64,000 nucleotides of DNA from contig NC_081821.1 of NCBI RefSeq assembly GCF_030704535.1, positions 6,959,001 to 7,023,000 of the forward strand, given 5' to 3'. Positions within the stretch are counted from its first letter, which is position 1. Every line of letters starts with the position of its first letter. Made by a program: the position numbers and the translations under genes. Positions 48,628 through 61,310 of the stretch are shown piece by piece. The DNA is from Vitis vinifera (lineage: Eukaryota > Streptophyta > Magnoliopsida > Vitales > Vitaceae). Under the pieces are notes generated by a model. The model was not told the origin of the DNA. It made no database searches and was given only the letters and a program-made list of their open reading frames with translations.

Positions 48628-50046
48628 TTATGCAAAAGCATGTTGCGCCTGTGGGAACTCGAAATCTTTCACCTTATTCTCGCCTTGGGACTTCCCTAGT
48701 GGCATGGAGGAATCCAACCTATGATGCCATCCCGGGTCAGACTTTACCTTGTCATTTGTTCGATATGCTGGCTCAGAAACTCTCACCGCTTTGTCACTCC
48801 TACATCCCAACAGTCCAGTGGGACGGCTTCGTTGTGCTTCCTTGCCCACTGAGGATTTGGTTTTGCTTGGTCTAGTGGGTGTACTTGCAAAATTCATTTC
48901 CCTTGAATTTTCAGTACTCTCCACCTGTTTCTTCTCGTCAAAATCTGAAGTCACTGAGAAATCAGCTGCACTGGCTGTGACCACACTCCACTCAATGCTG
49001 GCCTCGCTTGGCTCATACCGGGTACAGCTGGACATGCCATCTGAGGCTTGCCTATTGAACAATGGGTGGGCACTGCCGGACAGGTTCTCTATCTCAAACA
49101 GATCAGAACTAGCATCACTCTCATTGTCTTCATATATTCCCGTGCCTTCAGAAGTTGTTGGAACGGTCTGGACTTTTGGAATGGCATCCCAAGTGAGCAC
49201 AGAGAGTTTCCTCTCTAGGTTGGTTGCAACATCTCCCTTTTTCAGCATATGGGAGCCAAACACCTCTAGGGACTTTCGCCCCTCCTCTTCTGCTCTCTTG
49301 TCTACTGACTCTCCTTTTACTGTCAAACTTTCCAGCCCGGAATTTATAATTGGGTATCCATAATACTCCTCTCTCTTGCATCCAATACTGGCCTTATCAA
49401 AACTTCTGCTATGAATCTCGTTTTTGACTGGAAACCCTGGTTGGGAAAGCCTTGTCCTGTCCAGCATGAGTGGATTCGGATCATTTTGAGCGACTTTTTT
49501 TCTGATCTCCTTTCCATGAACCCCTCCAGGCTCAGCATTTGTATCAACATAGACGGATTTCTTATCAGAACAAGATCCATTGCAACCAAAACCAGCAAAA
49601 ATCATCTTTGCATTTGCCTTCCTTTGCTTACTGGGAGATGGGTTTCTCAGGAGCCTTGGCAATAATGCAGCGTGGCTGTTCCAACTTGCTTCAGAGCTTG
49701 CACTCGGAGTTCCTGGCCTGATTTTTGGTTTAGTACAGTGCAGATCAGCTCGGTCTTCTTTTATTTGCCTGTGCGTCAATGAACTACTGGTGGTAAGCCT
49801 TCGCCTCCCATCATCCATTTTCATGTTGAAGTATTTCTCAGCGCCAAAGACCCTAAGCTCACCCTCCTCCACAGACATGGTTCTTCCTAAGTTTACTGGA
49901 TAGGCAGCCTCTTGCGTTGAAGTAAGGGGCAGATAGGGGCTCTGAATCGACTCAGCAAGCTTGACTGCAAAGTTCTCCTCTGCCGTGCTGAGGTAAGCAG
50001 AAAATGAGGCGTCCCGAAGATGGAGACTGTTGGCTGCATTATCCAT
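48628..50046 (-). CDS. PKS: PHYTOCHROME KINASE SUBSTRATE family protein
   Basis: Single exon, 472 residues, starting MDNAANSLHLRDASFSAYLS at the first ATG. Family blocks in order: LRVFGAEKYFNMKM (64-77), SSEASWNSHAALLPR (117-131), a Cys-rich block CNGSCSDKKSVYVD (155-168), SVLTWDAIPKV (282-292), SDASSDLFEIENL (310-322), YEPSEASIEWSVVTASAADF (344-363), and C-terminal GLLGCRSDKAVRV (411-423). PKS proteins are plasma-membrane-associated basic proteins that bind phytochromes and phototropins and act in phototropism, leaf positioning and hypocotyl orientation. The sequence shows no catalytic domain, as expected. Which PKS paralog it corresponds to cannot be decided here. A truncated duplicate of its 3' end lies about 1 kb downstream. 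Confidence 0.93.
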   Translation of the reverse strand: MDNAANSLHLRDASFSAYLSTAEENFAVKLAESIQSPYLPLTSTQEAAYPVNLGRTMSVEEGELRVFGAEKYFNMKMDDGRRRLTTSSSLTHRQIKEDRADLHCTKPKIRPGTPSASSEASWNSHAALLPRLLRNPSPSKQRKANAKMIFAGFGCNGSCSDKKSVYVDTNAEPGGVHGKEIRKKVAQNDPNPLMLDRTRLSQPGFPVKNEIHSRSFDKASIGCKREEYYGYPIINSGLESLTVKGESVDKRAEEEGRKSLEVFGSHMLKKGDVATNLERKLSVLTWDAIPKVQTVPTTSEGTGIYEDNESDASSDLFEIENLSGSAHPLFNRQASDGMSSCTRYEPSEASIEWSVVTASAADFSVTSDFDEKKQVESTENSREMNFASTPTRPSKTKSSVGKEAQRSRPTGLLGCRSDKAVRVSEPAYRTNDKVKSDPGWHHRLDSSMPLGKSQGENKVKDFEFPQAQHAFA

Positions 50047-52499
50047 GGTTTGGAGAGGTTGATCTTTGCAGGATGGCTATTTTTTAATGTGGCTATGGGG
50101 TATAAATGGGAAGAAATTCCTGCAAAGCAGACTCAAGAAGCCAAAGGAGGAATACTTGAAAGAAATTCTATTTGGAAAAGCTTGAAAGACTCAACAACAA
50201 GCCCATCAGACGGGTTGGCTGAATCACCCAGAAAGAGAAGTGGCCAAAGAAATGAAATACACCAACCCAGTTTTGGGCAACAAGAATCGGAGAGAGGTTT
50301 GAAGCTAAAAATTGCTCCCAAAAAAAAAAAAAAAAAAAAAGGCAGATCAGGAAGATGAAAATTGATAGAACAGAGCTGTGATTTGAGAGGCTTTGGCATG
50401 CATCTAGAGAGCTGGTTTCTATAAGTACAGTTTGTTGAAGCGCTAGATGGTAAAGGGAATGGGTCCCACATGCTTGGGGCCTAATTGAAAGTTTTGTCAC
50501 CTGGTTTTCTCACTAGGTGAAGTGCCTTGTAATTCTTGTTCTCCAACCAACCATCTGTGAAGGGCTATTATCTTGATAACTATCATTTCCAAACATTATG
50601 CATATGATCACTAGTGTTAATGTGGACTCCCTTCTGCGCAGAAACACTTGCTACATCGACAACACGACGAAAGTGGACGCATGCCCTGTTTGACATTCAC
50701 CTTTCATTAAATGGCCCCTGCCTAACGGAAGGTGTGAGTCCAAATCAATATGAATGGAGGATGATTTTAAACCTTTACATCCTGTTCTAGTCGGCTGGTT
50801 GATATTCACAGAAGGACATGTCCTTGATGGCAGCTGTTCATTTCCTCAAAAATTGATCATTTAGCTCTTCTTGTTCATTTTCTCAAAAATTGACCGTTTA
50901 TCTCGTGGAGCTATAACGATTTGCTCATAATCATATAGATATTATTTGTTTTAATCTAAAAAGATATTTATGATTTGAAAACACATTTACATAATTAAAA
51001 CAAATTCATACATATATATATATAGTTTTAGGATTTTTTTTCTTCTATTTAATGTAAGATATCACAATCACTTATTCATACAGATAAGATTTGTCGTGTT
51101 CCATAGGATTGCAAATCAAACATGCTAGCATTTTTTGTGAGGGCAAACAAACTCGCACATAGGGCTCAACTCTCATAACACTTTGTCATGACTCTCAAAA
51201 TCTGCCTTGAAAGATGTTTTACCAAGTTAGGCTGAGTTTCAAAGCAAGGTTCTAGTCAAAGTACAGTACACATATGACATGCCTTGAGATGAAAGAAATC
51301 AAACCATGACAGCAAACAAAGAAACCCGTGTATTTCGAGTCAATAATAGCAGGTTAGGAGACAGGTACAATTTAATGCCCTAATGTTCTGCTCTTTCGGT
51401 CAGATTAAGGAGATAAATTTGCAAATCCTAGCCGATAATTTATCTCTTCTTTAGACAACTTGTAATGAATTATAGGGACAGAGACTCACATGTTGTATAC
51501 AATCAAACCTTTTTCTGCTGCAGTGCTCCAACATATTTTAGTTGTTTTATGCTAGTGATATTTGGTAGACCTTTTGGCTGCACACCCCTTCACCAACTTC
51601 TCATAACATTTCTAAATAATTCACCTGTCTTTGCTAATTAAAAGCAATAATTGATAGCAATTCTAGTAATACTCGGTAATAATTTGAAAGATATCTGAAA
51701 AAATTTGCTGTTCATCAGCGGTACGGAATATCAATGGCTCTACTACAGCCAATGTGCAATAAAATCTTTAATAATGGTTTTTATGGCAAAAAATCATTTC
51801 ACACCAACCACCAGACTTCTGCCATTTTCATTCTCAAAACACTAACATTATTTGCATACACTCCAACACCATGAAGGTGTCACTTTGCCCCATCACTGGG
51901 GCTGTCAAAGTCCTACATTCTGCCATCATCGCTACGTCTTTCACGTTCACTACTTACACTGTGCCCCATTTGCTGGTGTGCGCTCGCATGTGGTGTGGCC
52001 CTTGTGGATGATAATGAAGATGAGATTTGAAAACCCCAAGTAATAATGATAATGAAGATGAGATTTGAAAAACCCAAGTAATAATCACAGCAATATATTG
52101 CAAAATTGATATATAAGCATTGAAAAGGGAAAGAGACATTCCAAAAGGTTTAGAAATCAGCATACTGATCATGGCAGGGCATACCACATGCAAAACTAGA
52201 GAAATAATTTAGCCCAAGCCTAAAACAACATAAACAGCATCTCTAGAACCTCAAACAAACATAAAAATAGAAGGCCATCTAAAACCATAGAACCTTGCGA
52301 ACTAGTACCATCAACAATGGCAATGGTAGAACATGGGGCAATCAATGAATTAATCAACATGTGATAATGTAAGAATCATATCCCCTATGTTTGTTACTCG
52401 GCCAGATACCCATGAGTGAGATAAATGAAATTGATGGACTTGAATCAGAGGTAGCAACATTGCTTGATAAAATCACACTGAAAGTTCCCTCTTTTGAAT
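50047..52499. other. Intergenic: PKS promoter side and 3' flank of the PMT gene
   Basis: Contains a 20-A run at about 50321-50340, in the probable 5' leader of PKS, and otherwise unremarkable sequence. A 38-bp tandem duplication lies at 52010-52085. No further gene was recognised. Confidence 0.45.
52010..52085 (+). repeat. Perfect-length 38-bp tandem duplication
   Basis: Two units (52010-52047 and 52048-52085), each starting GATAATGAAGATGAGATTTG and ending CCCAAGTAATAAT, differ at a single base. The near identity implies a recent replication-slippage or unequal-exchange event. Confidence 0.9.
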
Positions 52500-55400
52500 T
52501 CACTGTGGAGCTGCTGTGGAGTTGTTTTCACCTACAACCCAGTACTGTTTGACAGCAAACAATATCTTTTCAGAGACAAGGGGGCCATCTTCATGATCCA
52601 CTAATTTAGTGTTCCACCTCATTCCTCCTACGATCTTTTTCACCTTGATGAGCACGTCTATTTGATCACGGAATATGACTGCTCCTTCAGGCCGTAGGAT
52701 GCGATCCATCTCCAGAAGAATGTCTTCCGCACTACAACTGCATTAGTTTTGTATAAATACACAAAATGTCAGAAATATTGTTGGCCTTTTGGGCCACCAG
52801 CAGAGGCTGCAATTCACAAATAGGGGAGTGAAAACTCTAGGCTCAAAATGAAAACAGGAGCCTATGGTTACGGCATTTTAATTGCCAAAGGTGATTCCTG
52901 CTGTATGGTGTATTCAAATCTTTAACATGTTCTACCAATTTGTACTTCTCTTTATGGAATTAAATTTGTAAGTTAAATATCTGATGCATAAAAGAATTTT
53001 TCACATCTGAAAGTTGAACGAGTATGATGCAGAACCAAAAGAGACTTGCCTGTTCTTGTACAAGCTGAAAACACCATTTGCATGAATTAGGTCATATGTC
53101 CTTGGGTAAGTTGAGAAAGCTTCACACCTGATTAAAAATAAGGGTAATCCAAACACAAAAGGAAATAATAATTAGACACATGATAACAAAAAAGAACCAA
53201 AATTTAATGATATATAAATCAAGTCCACTAATGAAACACATATCCAATCCAAGCATATGATATGCATATGGCATGACTAAACAGAAGACACATGTTCCAA
53301 AAGGTTACCAATCATGGTATATGCCGATCAATCCTCGTTCATAAATGACACCCAGAGTGTCTTTTTCAGCTATTGTAGGCATAACATTCATCACCCACAA
53401 TTTGGGTGATTCAAGTGCTGCAGCAAAACTGCCCAGACCAGCATTCATATCCATGATGTTGCGATACCTTCCTGAGTCAATGATCTTATTGGTTCTTTTA
53501 TAAGCTTTGACATGCTTCTTCCACAATTTGTCATCCTCCTGGAAAGTCTCATCAGAGACTCCAGGGATGGATCCACTGGATATCCTGAAGGGAACGGCAT
53601 TCAGTCTCTCAGGAAATGGCTTCCATACACCACCAGCAACTTCATCTGCTTCTGTAGTCTTAGGATAAGGAGTTACGCAGGCCTCCATCTGCTTGTACCT
53701 ATACATGAATAGAAGATGAATATATCTTAACAAGACAGAAGTCACTCGAAAACTTGGAGAAGTACTACAGCTCAAACTAGTTAACAAATGATTAAGGTCC
53801 CTGTTTAGTAACTGTTTTCGAAAATAGTTTTGAGAAATAGTTTTTGAGAACAGTCCTAAAAACTGTTATATGATGTTTTGTACGACAAATATTTATTTTC
53901 TATGTTTTTAAATACGTTTTAAAAATAACTTTTATATGTAGTTCTTTATTTTTAATCATTCTTCATATTTGTAATTTTGTATAATTATTTTTTAAAACAA
54001 TTCTTAAAAAAACAAGTGAAAACAATTAAAAGATGTTACATGAAACACTATATTTTCAGTTTTCAAGAACAAAAAAAAGACAACTATTTTCTAGTTGTCA
54101 AACATGTTTTCTTGTTTTTTATGTTCTAGAAGACGGAAACTGTTTTTCAAAACAATTACTAAACAGACCCTAAAATTGTCATGTTGAATAACTAGAAATC
54201 TTTAAACCTTCATGAAATTCTGAATTTGGGCAGATATAATGAACTCTATCAGAATTTTCAAGAGACAAAAAACTAGCCACGGTCTAGTTTCATTTTAAAC
54301 AGTTTATACTCCCTATGGCATCTCCAATTTTTTCACATGCTTCTTTTAAAGTTCATGAAACTTAGAGAATTGACTCTAGAGCAAAAACAATGCAGATGGT
54401 CAGTAACACCTTAGAGCCAGAAAGTAAGAGACAAGGAAGAAATGTCACAATTATACAATTGGAATAAGTATAGCACTGATGAATTTTCTTCCGAAGTCTC
54501 AGCATAATTTGTTTGGTTGTAGCAAAGTGAGAAATATCTAATTTTTTCAAGACAGATTTATATGCCCACTCAATTAACATCAACGAATAGGTCACAAAGT
54601 AGGACATATTCAAGTAGCAGCATACCAGACATCGTTTGCATTTGTAGCTTCACAAAAGGTAACGTGTGAATCTTGCTCACTGCAACTATCATGATTTATT
54701 CTTTTCCTCCAGATAGCTATTTCACCCTTCTCATACTTCTTTTCCCAGCAAAGAAGTTTGGCAATCTCTTCAATCTTGCTCTGTTCCTCCTGGAGATCCT
54801 CTTTAGGGCGCTGCCATGCTCGGTAATTAATATTCCAGCTGATGGGAGGGCCAGAAAGAACCCAGTAACCACCTGGTCTAAGAACTCGATCAACTTCCAT
54901 CATGTACATTCCATCTGCAGATAGAAGTCCAATCATGCCTTTTTGTAAATAATTTCTATCATCAAAATGTCATAATAGAATACTTTCAATAAAGGAACAA
55001 AAAAAAGATCACTTATCAAGATACAGAATTTGATCAGAAGAATAGTAGCAGCCAGCAGGGTTGCCAACAAATCAGTCTTGCCTGCAGGCTCCAAGACAGA
55101 CTTTGTGGAACAAGGTGGGCTAAGTGCAGGTCATGCTTGACTAGGTTCATTAACATGTAAAATTGATATATCTTCAGCAAGAACTAAAATAGAAAGATTC
55201 ATTGAATAACATAACCAATTAGCTAGCAACCCATTTCAGAGCAAGCTAAAATGACTGTTATTAATATGCAGATGCCATTAAAGGAGATACTAATGTCTAG
55301 GGTTCAGAAAACCAAACTCGGCATCTCAGACTCGTCAGGAACCCGAATAAGCCCCACAACTTTAAGCTCATGAAACCAGGAAAACATGCTCAGCTATGGC

Positions 55401-56614
55401 TCTCTTAAACAGTCTATGATACTATGCAAAAAAAAATTTGTTCTGTAAATGCTCTAACCATTTGCACCCCATGGAATCAAGCAACGAGAACAGTGAGCCA
55501 TGTCGAAGGCTCCAGATGGATATGGTAGCTTTATAGTTCCAAGAACACCAATAACTGCTGGCACACCTCTCTCCAAAGCAAATTGAACTTGAGCTACATG
55601 TGAGTCTCTTGGTGCAAATGACATGGCTATAACATTCTTTTTAAACAAGTATGCACCCCAACTTGCAACCTGAGAACAACCACACACAGCATTAATTCAT
55701 TAAATCGACTAAAATACAAAATAATAGGATAGCAGCAAAAAAGAAATGCTTCAGAGACTGGACAGAAACATGAAGACTGGATATAAGAAGTTGGCACAAA
55801 AAGTCATTTAACCCCTCAATGGAGAGGTACATATACAAGTGGCTAGGCTGTATAATAACAAGGTACTTTGATTAAGCAGGCAATAAACAGAAAAGGAGAT
55901 CATTTTGGATCCCAGAAATGTGGTGGTCATATCGGTATTGCAGGAAGAAACAACTACAAAGCAAAATGAAAATGAAATCTGACTTACCCCACAACCAGTG
56001 TCCAATGCTGTTCTAACCATCCCATTTTCAAATGGTATCACAGAAGCAAGTTCATCAATATATGCATCTGCTCCACGAGGAAACTGTGTTCCACCACCTG
56101 GGAACCTAAACACGTTGCCCTCATATTGAATCCAGTTCTGAACAGCCTTCTCAACAGTCAAGTTCTTATATGGTGCATTTGCAAAGGGTACATAATCACG
56201 GCTCTTTGGCCATGGGAATGGTGTAGCGTATCCTTTGGGTGCAGGGATAAGGCAATGAAGTTTCTCTCCCTCTGGAGGACAATGTCTTTCTCTATAGTTC
56301 ATATCTTCTCGGGGGAACGTCATTGCTCTGTCTTGATCTTGGCATGGTGTGTAATCAATGTACTGAGCATCACATGGCTTGAACTGGTCGCCAATTGTCC
56401 CTGCTTCATCTTTATGATGAGTCTCAAAATTCAAATTGGAGAGGATACTGCAGTCCGTTTGTTTGGTGACTTCAATGGCTATGCTGTCTCCCTTCCCAAA
56501 ACCACTTCGTTGCCATGCACCCAAAATATAGAAGAAACAACACAGACCCAATACAACAAAGATGGAAATAGAGCTCCTAGTTTTACTTTCTGCTGCATTT
56601 CCTTTTTTCGCCAT
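52500..56614 (-). CDS. PMT2: PMT-type (DUF248) Golgi methyltransferase, PMT2/PMT14-like, 6 coding exons
   Basis: Coding exons: 56614-55988, 55669-55459, 54914-54626, 53698-53309, 53127-53050 and 52737-52500, giving 610 residues. Phases close. Introns are GT-AG except the last, which begins with GC (AG|GCAAGT at 53050/53049). The N-terminus has a short cytosolic tail and one transmembrane segment at about 15-34 (type II Golgi anchor). Then come [38 protein letters not shown], the SAM-binding motif [15 protein letters not shown] (about 204-218), [46 protein letters not shown], a second Rossmann-like [35 protein letters not shown] and [14 protein letters not shown]. Length matches the family (about 610). 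Members are putative pectin/polysaccharide methyltransferases. A 5'-UTR intron is likely, with an acceptor TTTTTAG seven bases before the ATG region and a donor near 57905. Confidence 0.94.
53796..54170 (+). mobile_element. Tourist/PIF-Harbinger-type MITE in a PMT intron (family B)
   Basis: 375 bp with ends GGTCCCTGTTTAGTAACTGT and, at the right, the inverse of GGGTCTGTTTAGTAATTGT. Inverted repeats run about 30 bp. A TAA flanks each side (53793-53795 and 54171-54173), the 3-bp duplication made by PIF/Harbinger transposases. Located in the intron between coding exons 3 and 4. A diverged copy lies at 20398-20690. Confidence 0.82.
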
Positions 56615-58070
56615 GATGCACCTAAAAATTTGTCAAACCGCCTCAGAAGAATTCTAGCAATGATACTAACTAGATGCAATGTAAATATAACTATGAATCT
56701 GGAGAAGAAAATACAGTACAATCTAAAACAGAAGCATTATACGCCCTCCAATTTTTCTTCCACTCAAGTACAGAGAGAAAGAATCTAAAGTAGACTTCAA
56801 ATATTTCAACCCTTTTGAAATCCAAGTGAGTTGTCCATGCTTCAGCTTGTTCAGAATTAATTGCTGGGCAAAAACAGAGCACCCTGTTTCCCCATCTGGG
56901 CAGATTATATTAACAAATAACACAATCAACCCTGCCAGCATTTGTTTTATGTGAAGGAAAAGGAATGCTGAAAGATGGAATCTTGGAGTTATGAACTTTA
57001 CATCTAAGATGATATTATATGCGAAAAATAAATAAATAAATAAATAAATTAAATAAAACACAAATCCCCAAGCAAGATCTGGGATTTAATGAGCATGAAA
57101 CATGGGCTGCATTTGCCGAGATGATAAATTACATTGACTGAAGATGTAGATCCATGAACAAAAAAGTTCTGGTTTAAACAGAAGTCTTACAACTCGGTCA
57201 ATAATTTGAAGAAAAAACCATTAAAGCATTACGGATACATTAAAGAACACTTCAGCGAATGAGACCAACTCAAACCTTTAAGAGTCATTTAACATTCAGA
57301 TCTCTCCAGAGCTGGGAGACTTCATAGAAGTTTTCCCATGATTGTAAAAACCAATTATTATCGAATTTGCAAACTGCCTTCCGGCAGCCGAGAAAAATGG
57401 TTCAAAAAAACAGAAATTTCAAAGGTTTATGTTCCTCTGGTTTCTAGCCAACGAAAACCCAAATGATCGTGTGCATATGTATAGAGATGTGATGTTCTTC
57501 CTTCCTTTCATTTTCTCAGTAACACAAGAAAGTCCAACAAAGACACGCCGATAATTGCGCACTAACCCAATAAAATTCACTAGCGAGATAGGGTCATAGG
57601 AAACAACTGGTGCAGGTCAAACACATCCACAGTTTGGTTCCCAAGAAAAACAGGGGAAAGGAAAATAAATAACATAAATTCTAATTTTAAATATTATGCG
57701 CTCCATTGTACTTCCAAAAAAACAAGGGCTCGGCACAAAATTCCACTTTCTTCATTTTTTTTTTTGCCCGCATTTTCTCGCCATCCAAACGACAACCCCA
57801 TCAAAACCCAAATAAGAAAACATGAAAATCATCATGAGAAAAAGTATAAAATCCATAAGCACGACCACAAGATGAAGCTGATCTGCATTAAACGTTAGAA
57901 ACTCTTACGGATGGGTGATCTTGTGGGGCCAATCGAATGATCACAGTATCTTCATTTTTCACAATGCGCTGCGTTTGAGTGATAGATACAGCGATATTGA
58001 TTTTGATGGCCGGAAGGAGAGGAAAAGAAAGAGAAAGAGGAAGCGAGGTTTCGCTCTCTATAAATGTGTC
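56615..58070 (-). promoter_or_regulatory. Probable 5' UTR, leader intron and promoter of the PMT gene
   Basis: On the minus strand TTTTTAG precedes GTGCATCATGGCG, a good splice acceptor just before the start codon, and ATCC|GTAAGAG near 57905 is a plausible donor. A purine-rich leader lies around 58000-58050. The exon boundaries in the leader are inferred and would need transcript data. An (AAAT)n microsatellite lies at about 57024-57057. Confidence 0.4.
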
Positions 58071-60365
58071 CGATGGGTACAGTAAAAGGACATGTAAATC
58101 TAGACCTTCACTGGTTGGTTTTTTATTTATTTATTTTTTAAGGTTTCGCACATGATTTATTCAAGATTCAAGACTTCGTGCTCCGAAGGAAAATGGAGGA
58201 TTCAAGGTCTGACCAATCAGAGCCTACCACATCACCTCCCTGTTTTCTTTCTATTTTATTAGGAAGCGTGTAGGTGCCCAATTTTTGGACTTTTGGGATA
58301 AGCATATAAGCACTTACACAAGATGAGACGTCTGACAGTATGATTAGGTCACAAGCCCTCCCAATCTTTAGAGCTTTATTTTAATTTCTCATCTTAGCTT
58401 TCTATAATGCGACTAGCCACCCACTTCCCAATAAGGCTTTTTTTTTTTCTTTTTTTTTTTACCGAAAAGAAGGAGAGATGAAAGGGGTATTTTAGGTACA
58501 ATACACTTGGATAGGAAGGTGTCACAATAAGATTTCAATTTTGGTTTATTAATAGGAGAGGGTGAAGGGAGTTTTAGGTGGACCACAAAATATATGTTCT
58601 AAAGAAATAAATGTGTCATTGATTAGAGAATGCATGGCCATGCATCAATTTTCAATTAAAAAGAAGTTAAAGAAATGCAATGAAAAAGCTGCAAAAGGGG
58701 AAGAGGAAAGGAAAGAAAAGATGATGAAGGATTGAAGTCAAGAATTTTGGATGAAGTTGATGATAAAGAAGAAGAAAAATATGTGTTATTTTATTTTTAT
58801 TTTTATTTAAATAGTTAAAAAATAAAAATAAAAAAAGATTAGAGGGACAAGTGGAATGTTCAAAGAAAGATCAGGGTACCAAGTGGAGCTCAAAACTTTA
58901 CTTTTCCTAATAAAATATATGATTATGACATCTGATGGTGCTACGTCTTGAGCAAAATGTAGACATCTCTATCCAGCCCACTTTTGGTTGGGCGAGTGCT
59001 TTTGGCCTTTAGCAACATGTACCCACAAGGGCCACAACCATCAAGATTTACAAAATATCATAAAAATTTTACACAAATATCTTCTTAAATAATAAAAGAC
59101 AAGAACCCCAGCTTTCTCCTCTCTTCATCGACAACGACAAGCTCGACACTCCTCCACTGACGGCGACCTCTCCTCCATTGGTGCACGTTGAATTTTCATA
59201 TCCTTGTAGGGATTTCCGTACACCATATTCATCCCTATGAAAATCTACAAGTGAGAGAGACCGCCTTTTCTTTTGCATCTTTGACATAAATCTAGGCTAA
59301 CGATCTTCTCGTTGATTGAAATGGATCTTTTACTTTGTCATTCATGAAGAATAATCAAAAGGCTTTGGGGTCATTTCAAGTTTGCTTTGGGTTGGTTGGT
59401 GGACAAGGTATTTGAAGAAGACACTTGGATATTATAGGGCTTTTCTGGGCTATCTAGCACTACTAGCCTTTGTGAAGATACGACATGGCCGATGGAAGAG
59501 TGGCTGTTGTTGATAGGAGGGCGGAGCTTGCCATTGGTGGAATACGAGAGTTATCATTGATGAAGAGAGGAGATGGATGGGGTTCACGTGGTGCTGAAGA
59601 GCTGAGATGAGTAAAGGCTAGGGTTTCTTATGTTTTATTATTTTATTCATATTTTTTTTAATCCTATATCGTTCGTATATGTGGCATGCTGACATGCTAT
59701 GGATTATATGACATAGGCTTATGTTGATGTAGCTTTTGTGACCATTCCAAGTTTTAGTTATGTGGGTGTTTGGGAATTCTTTGCCGTGTACTATTAAGAT
59801 ACATATATTAGGCATTACTTTCCCCATTTTGCACTAATGATATGAAGTCAAAGTTGAATTTCTCAAAAGTTTTATTTTTATTCAATAGAGTATGGTCACA
59901 TAATTCTCCCCTAAATAAATTCTAACTATCTTTTAAATTTCATTAAATCGATTATTGAAAATACAAAAATCATCATAATATTTTTCTTAATGAGTCTTTT
60001 TATATATATTGTATAGTAATTAAATTTAAGAGAAGCATAAACTTGTAAATAAATTATTTTAATTTTAAATTAAAAAATATTCATATATATATATATATAT
60101 ATAGTTGTATATATTTTTATATTCTTAAATACATCTAAATAAAATAAATTATTATTTTAATATTAAGGGTTTATTATACTTTACTCATCTAACCAATAAT
60201 ATGTTTTGCACGTTGCCCCATTGAATTTAAAATTGAGTAATGCACCTTCCATACTTTATAATTACATACAATGTACATTTTTTTAGTGACGATGTTAGTT
60301 TAATTGAACGACGCATGTGCTCTCCATGTGATCAATTTTAATGAGGACAAAAAATCATTTCATTT
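58071..60365. other. Intergenic, no recognised gene
   Basis: Mixed AT-rich DNA with T-runs at 58438-58460 and (TA)n near 60083-60102. A minus-strand open frame at 59069-59287 has no family motif. Nothing else could be supported. Confidence 0.4.
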
Positions 60366-61300
60366 TAAAACCCCCAAAACCCCTACCCAGCCTTCCTCAT
60401 TCCCTTGTACATTCCTTCCAACTATTACTTTTGAATCCCTATTAATTACATCATTTGGTTCAACCCCATTCTCCTCCATTTCATCCATTACCTCCACAAC
60501 ATCCATAAACCTCCCTTTCTTTACAATACCCATCCATCAAAATGGTATAGGTTGTAGGATTTGGCAACCACCCTTTGTCCAAAATCTCCCCAAATACCCT
60601 CTTGGCACCAACCATGTTGCCTTTTGAAACATACCCACCTAAAATTGTAGTATAAGTAACCATATTTGGGATAAACGACATTTCCTCTAAAACCCTAATT
60701 GCCCCATCGATATCATTCTTCTTGCGGAGGGCTTTCACAAGCATGTTACATATAAACACATTAGGAAAAATATCGAACTTTTTTCTACAGTTCTTAAACA
60801 TCAAATGAACCAAATCAAACCATTTATTCTAAACCAAGGCGTTCAAGAGAGTGTTGAAAGACCTCATTAAGGGTTAGAAATAGAAACTTAGGATCTATAG
60901 GAAGGTTCGGATTGCAAGCTTGGGTTAACTTGCGAAGCCATAGTTTGTGAATGACAATGATGAATAGGTTTTTGCCGCATTTGATTTGGGATTTATGTAA
61001 TTGGGAGATTAGATTTTCCATGGGCTCAAAGATGCGAACTTTGGAGAGCTTTTTTATCATGGCGATGTAGGTTTTGTAATTGTGGGCAAAATTGGAGTAG
61101 AATTTGTCGGCATGGTTGAAGATTTAGAGGGTTAGGTCAAGGTTTTGCTAGCAGTTGATCATTGTAACGATGCGTTTGGGAGAGAGGCGTTGGGGTCATG
61201 GTTTGATTAGGGGAGTAACGTTGTTGGATTTGAAGAGGGTGGATGTAAAGTCCATGGTGGTGAGGTGGTGGTGGGATGGGTAGTCGGTGAAGGGATCCAT
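60366..61300 (-). pseudogene. Pentatricopeptide-repeat (PPR) pseudogene
   Basis: From ATG at 61300 (MDPFTDYPSHHHLTTMDFTS) the minus strand gives an N-terminal PPR-like region. Repeat-type motifs follow, such as FPNVFICNMLVKALRKKNDI, AIRVLEEMSFIPNMVTYTTI, GGYVSKGNM and PNPTTYTILMDGYCK, the 35-residue P-class pattern. The reading is broken by early in-frame TGA, TAG and TAA codons within the first 70 codons, further stops in the middle, and a frame change at about 60505-60520 after CKE, where the expected C-terminal part (DVVEVMDEMEENGVEPNDV) sits in another frame. PPR proteins normally act on organellar RNAs; this copy cannot make a full protein. Confidence 0.85.
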
Positions 61301-61310
61301 ATCTTCAAAT

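Noticed and set aside
48749..49363. 204-codon open frame on the plus strand inside the PKS gene
   Set aside because: It is the antisense shadow of the intact PKS coding sequence and shows no family motif of its own.
56126..56788. 220-codon open frame on the plus strand over PMT exon 1
   Set aside because: Antisense shadow of a well-conserved coding exon; no motif and no supporting signals.
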